This document shows positions 5,872 through 7,010 of a stretch of 7,010 nt of DNA, one piece after another. Origin of the DNA: an uncultured Cellvibrio sp. GTDB lineage: Bacteria > Pseudomonadota > Gammaproteobacteria > Pseudomonadales > Cellvibrionaceae. The stretch lies in NCBI GenBank assembly GCA_946886255.1, contig CAMPIG010000255.1, forward strand, positions 1-7,010, in the 5' to 3' direction. Both the position numbers and the translations under genes were made by a program. The notes under the pieces were generated by a model. The model saw nothing but the letters and a program-made list of their open reading frames with translations. It ran no database searches and was not told where the DNA came from. The first letter of the stretch is position 1. Each line of letters begins with the position of its first letter.

Positions 5872-7010
5872 TTATTCCAGCAGTTCCCTATAAAGTTTTT
5901 CATACTCCTCCGCACTTCGCTGCCAACTTAAATCCTTGCTTATTCCATTAGTCTGCAACATCCGCCAGACGTTCTTATCCTGAAATGCAGCTAGCGCTCG
6001 TTGGATTGCGCTGTAAAGCCCGTGGGCGGTGTACTGATAGAACATAAAACCATTGGCATCGGTTTGGGTCGGTTCGGCGAAGTCGATGATGCTATCGCGC
6101 AAACCGCCGACGGCGTGGACGACGGGCAGGGTGCCGTAGCGCAGGCTGTAGAGTTGGTTGAGCCCGCAGGGTTCGTAGGCGGACGGCATCAGGAAAATAT
6201 CAGCACCGGCTTCGATCTGATGGGCGAGGGTTTCGCTGTAGCCGATGGTTACCGACAGCTGCTGCGGAAACGCCTGCGCGAGTTGAGCGAGTCTTTCTTC
6301 GTAATCTTTCATCCCGCTACCGAGGATGACGCATTGGCAGCCTTCACTGAGTAGTTGCGGCAGATTGCTAAGTATCAGATCCACACCTTTTTGATCGACC
6401 AATCGTCCGATAAAACCGAGCAAGGGTTTTTCTGATACCTCCAGGCTGCTACGCTCCTGCAAAGCCGTTTTATTTTTTTGTTTATTGCTGAGCGTGCGAC
6501 GGTTGTAGGTTTGTGCGATATGTTTGTCAGTGCCGGGATTCCATTCGTCCGCATCAATGCCATTTAAAATACCGGACAACACCGCCTGCCGGTGGCGGAG
6601 CAAACCATCCAGGCCATTACCCGCTTCCGGCGTTTGTATTTCCACCGCATAGCTTGGGCTGACCGTAGTGATGCGATCAGCATACACAAGACCGCCTTTC
6701 ATAAACGAAAACTGACCGTAAAATTCCAGTCGGTCCATATGCCACAAGTCATGGGGCAAGCCCAGGCTGGCGAAAGTATCCCAGGAAAATAAACCGCGAT
6801 AAGCCAGGTTGTGAATCGTAAAAACAGTCGCCGGGCGTGCACTATCCTGCGCCAGCAGAGCAGGGACCATACCAGTTTGCCAATCATTACAATGCACAAC
6901 ATCCACCGGCCAATCCAGCCCCGCTTGATTCAACGCAATCAACCGCGCAACTTTAGCAAACAACAAAAAACGCTGCGCATTGTCCGGCCAATCAAAACCA
7001 TCCGGACCGC
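5872..7010 (-). CDS. glgA: Glycogen synthase, GT5 family (partial, N-terminus outside window)
   Basis: GlgA transfers glucose from ADP-glucose to the non-reducing end of alpha-1,4-glucan in the cytoplasm. About 378 C-terminal residues are present, and the frame stays open to the window edge (GPDGFDWPDNAQRF reads in from 7008). The TTG at 6966 is therefore not the true start. Visible GT5 features in order are VVHCNDWQTGMVPALL (catalytic-site His at 6892-6894), TVFTIHNLAYRGLF, the TTVSPSYAVEI strand, ILNGIDADEWNP, and GFIGRLVDQKG, whose Arg and Lys (6403-6405, 6388-6390) match the nucleotide-phosphate-binding pair. Then comes MPSAYEPCGLNQLYSLRYGTLP with the acceptor/donor-site Glu at 6172-6174. 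The C-terminus LSWQRSAEEYEKLY matches the family's last helix. The N-terminal K-x-G-G-L motif must lie outside the window. E. coli GlgA has about 477 residues, so roughly 100 or more are missing. SAY replaces the more common SRF before EPCG, a tolerated difference. The gene is convergent with the unknown anchored protein. Confidence 0.97.
   Translation of the reverse strand, partial: GPDGFDWPDNAQRFLLFAKVARLIALNQAGLDWPVDVVHCNDWQTGMVPALLAQDSARPATVFTIHNLAYRGLFSWDTFASLGLPHDLWHMDRLEFYGQFSFMKGGLVYADRITTVSPSYAVEIQTPEAGNGLDGLLRHRQAVLSGILNGIDADEWNPGTDKHIAQTYNRRTLSNKQKNKTALQERSSLEVSEKPLLGFIGRLVDQKGVDLILSNLPQLLSEGCQCVILGSGMKDYEERLAQLAQAFPQQLSVTIGYSETLAHQIEAGADIFLMPSAYEPCGLNQLYSLRYGTLPVVHAVGGLRDSIIDFAEPTQTDANGFMFYQYTAHGLYSAIQRALAAFQDKNVWRMLQTNGISKDLSWQRSAEEYEKLYRELLE

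Noticed and set aside
6001..6354. Plus-strand open frame of 117 codons
   Set aside because: It lies wholly antisense to glgA, whose protein motifs are unmistakable; the frame is a shadow of that coding sequence.
6964..6966. TTG as the start of glgA
   Set aside because: The same frame continues upstream to the window edge with conserved GT5 sequence (GPDGFDWPDNAQRF), so the gene is truncated by the window, not started here.

Overview
The window looks like chromosomal DNA from a Gram-negative gammaproteobacterium, probably a polysaccharide-degrading marine or soil type of the Cellvibrio/Saccharophagus/Teredinibacter kind. This is an inference from three things: a very long outer-membrane TonB-dependent receptor of the Xanthomonas/Caulobacter-type subfamily (TIGR01782-like), a GT5 bacterial glycogen synthase, and moderate GC content. 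No rRNA, tRNA, CRISPR array, insertion sequence or phage gene was seen.

Layout. Bases 2-118 hold the last 38 codons of an unidentified plus-strand gene. Two small plus-strand genes follow: an antibiotic-biosynthesis-monooxygenase-fold protein (165-461) and a VOC/glyoxalase-fold protein (621-1040). A compact UUCG-loop terminator (1081-1097) closes that block. About 460 bases without a convincing gene (1098-1559) form the upstream region of the receptor. This region is the most structured non-coding stretch in the window. It has a perfect 14-bp dyad and a second 7+7-bp dyad centred 22 bp apart over a plausible promoter, then inverted repeats that could fold in a long 5' leader. The receptor (1560-4772, GTG start, 1070 aa) ends at a strong 11-bp stem-loop terminator (4788-4820). 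Next comes a 297-aa protein of unknown function with a signal peptide and a C-terminal membrane anchor (4906-5799). On the minus strand, convergent with it, lies the 3' part of glgA (5872-7010), which runs out of the window at its N-terminal end.

How the genes may work together. The receptor probably imports a large, TonB-dependent ligand. In this subfamily and these organisms that is often an oligosaccharide, but the sequence does not identify the substrate. GlgA polymerises ADP-glucose into glycogen, so both genes fit a carbohydrate-using lifestyle. They are in different transcription units and no direct link is visible. The two small N-terminal-side enzymes resemble detoxification or quinone/aldehyde-handling proteins and may form a unit with the truncated upstream gene.

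No clearly new multi-gene system is visible. The items most worth a second look are the double dyad and structured leader upstream of the receptor, the unclassified anchored periplasmic protein, and the locally paired cysteines and tandem repeat in the receptor.
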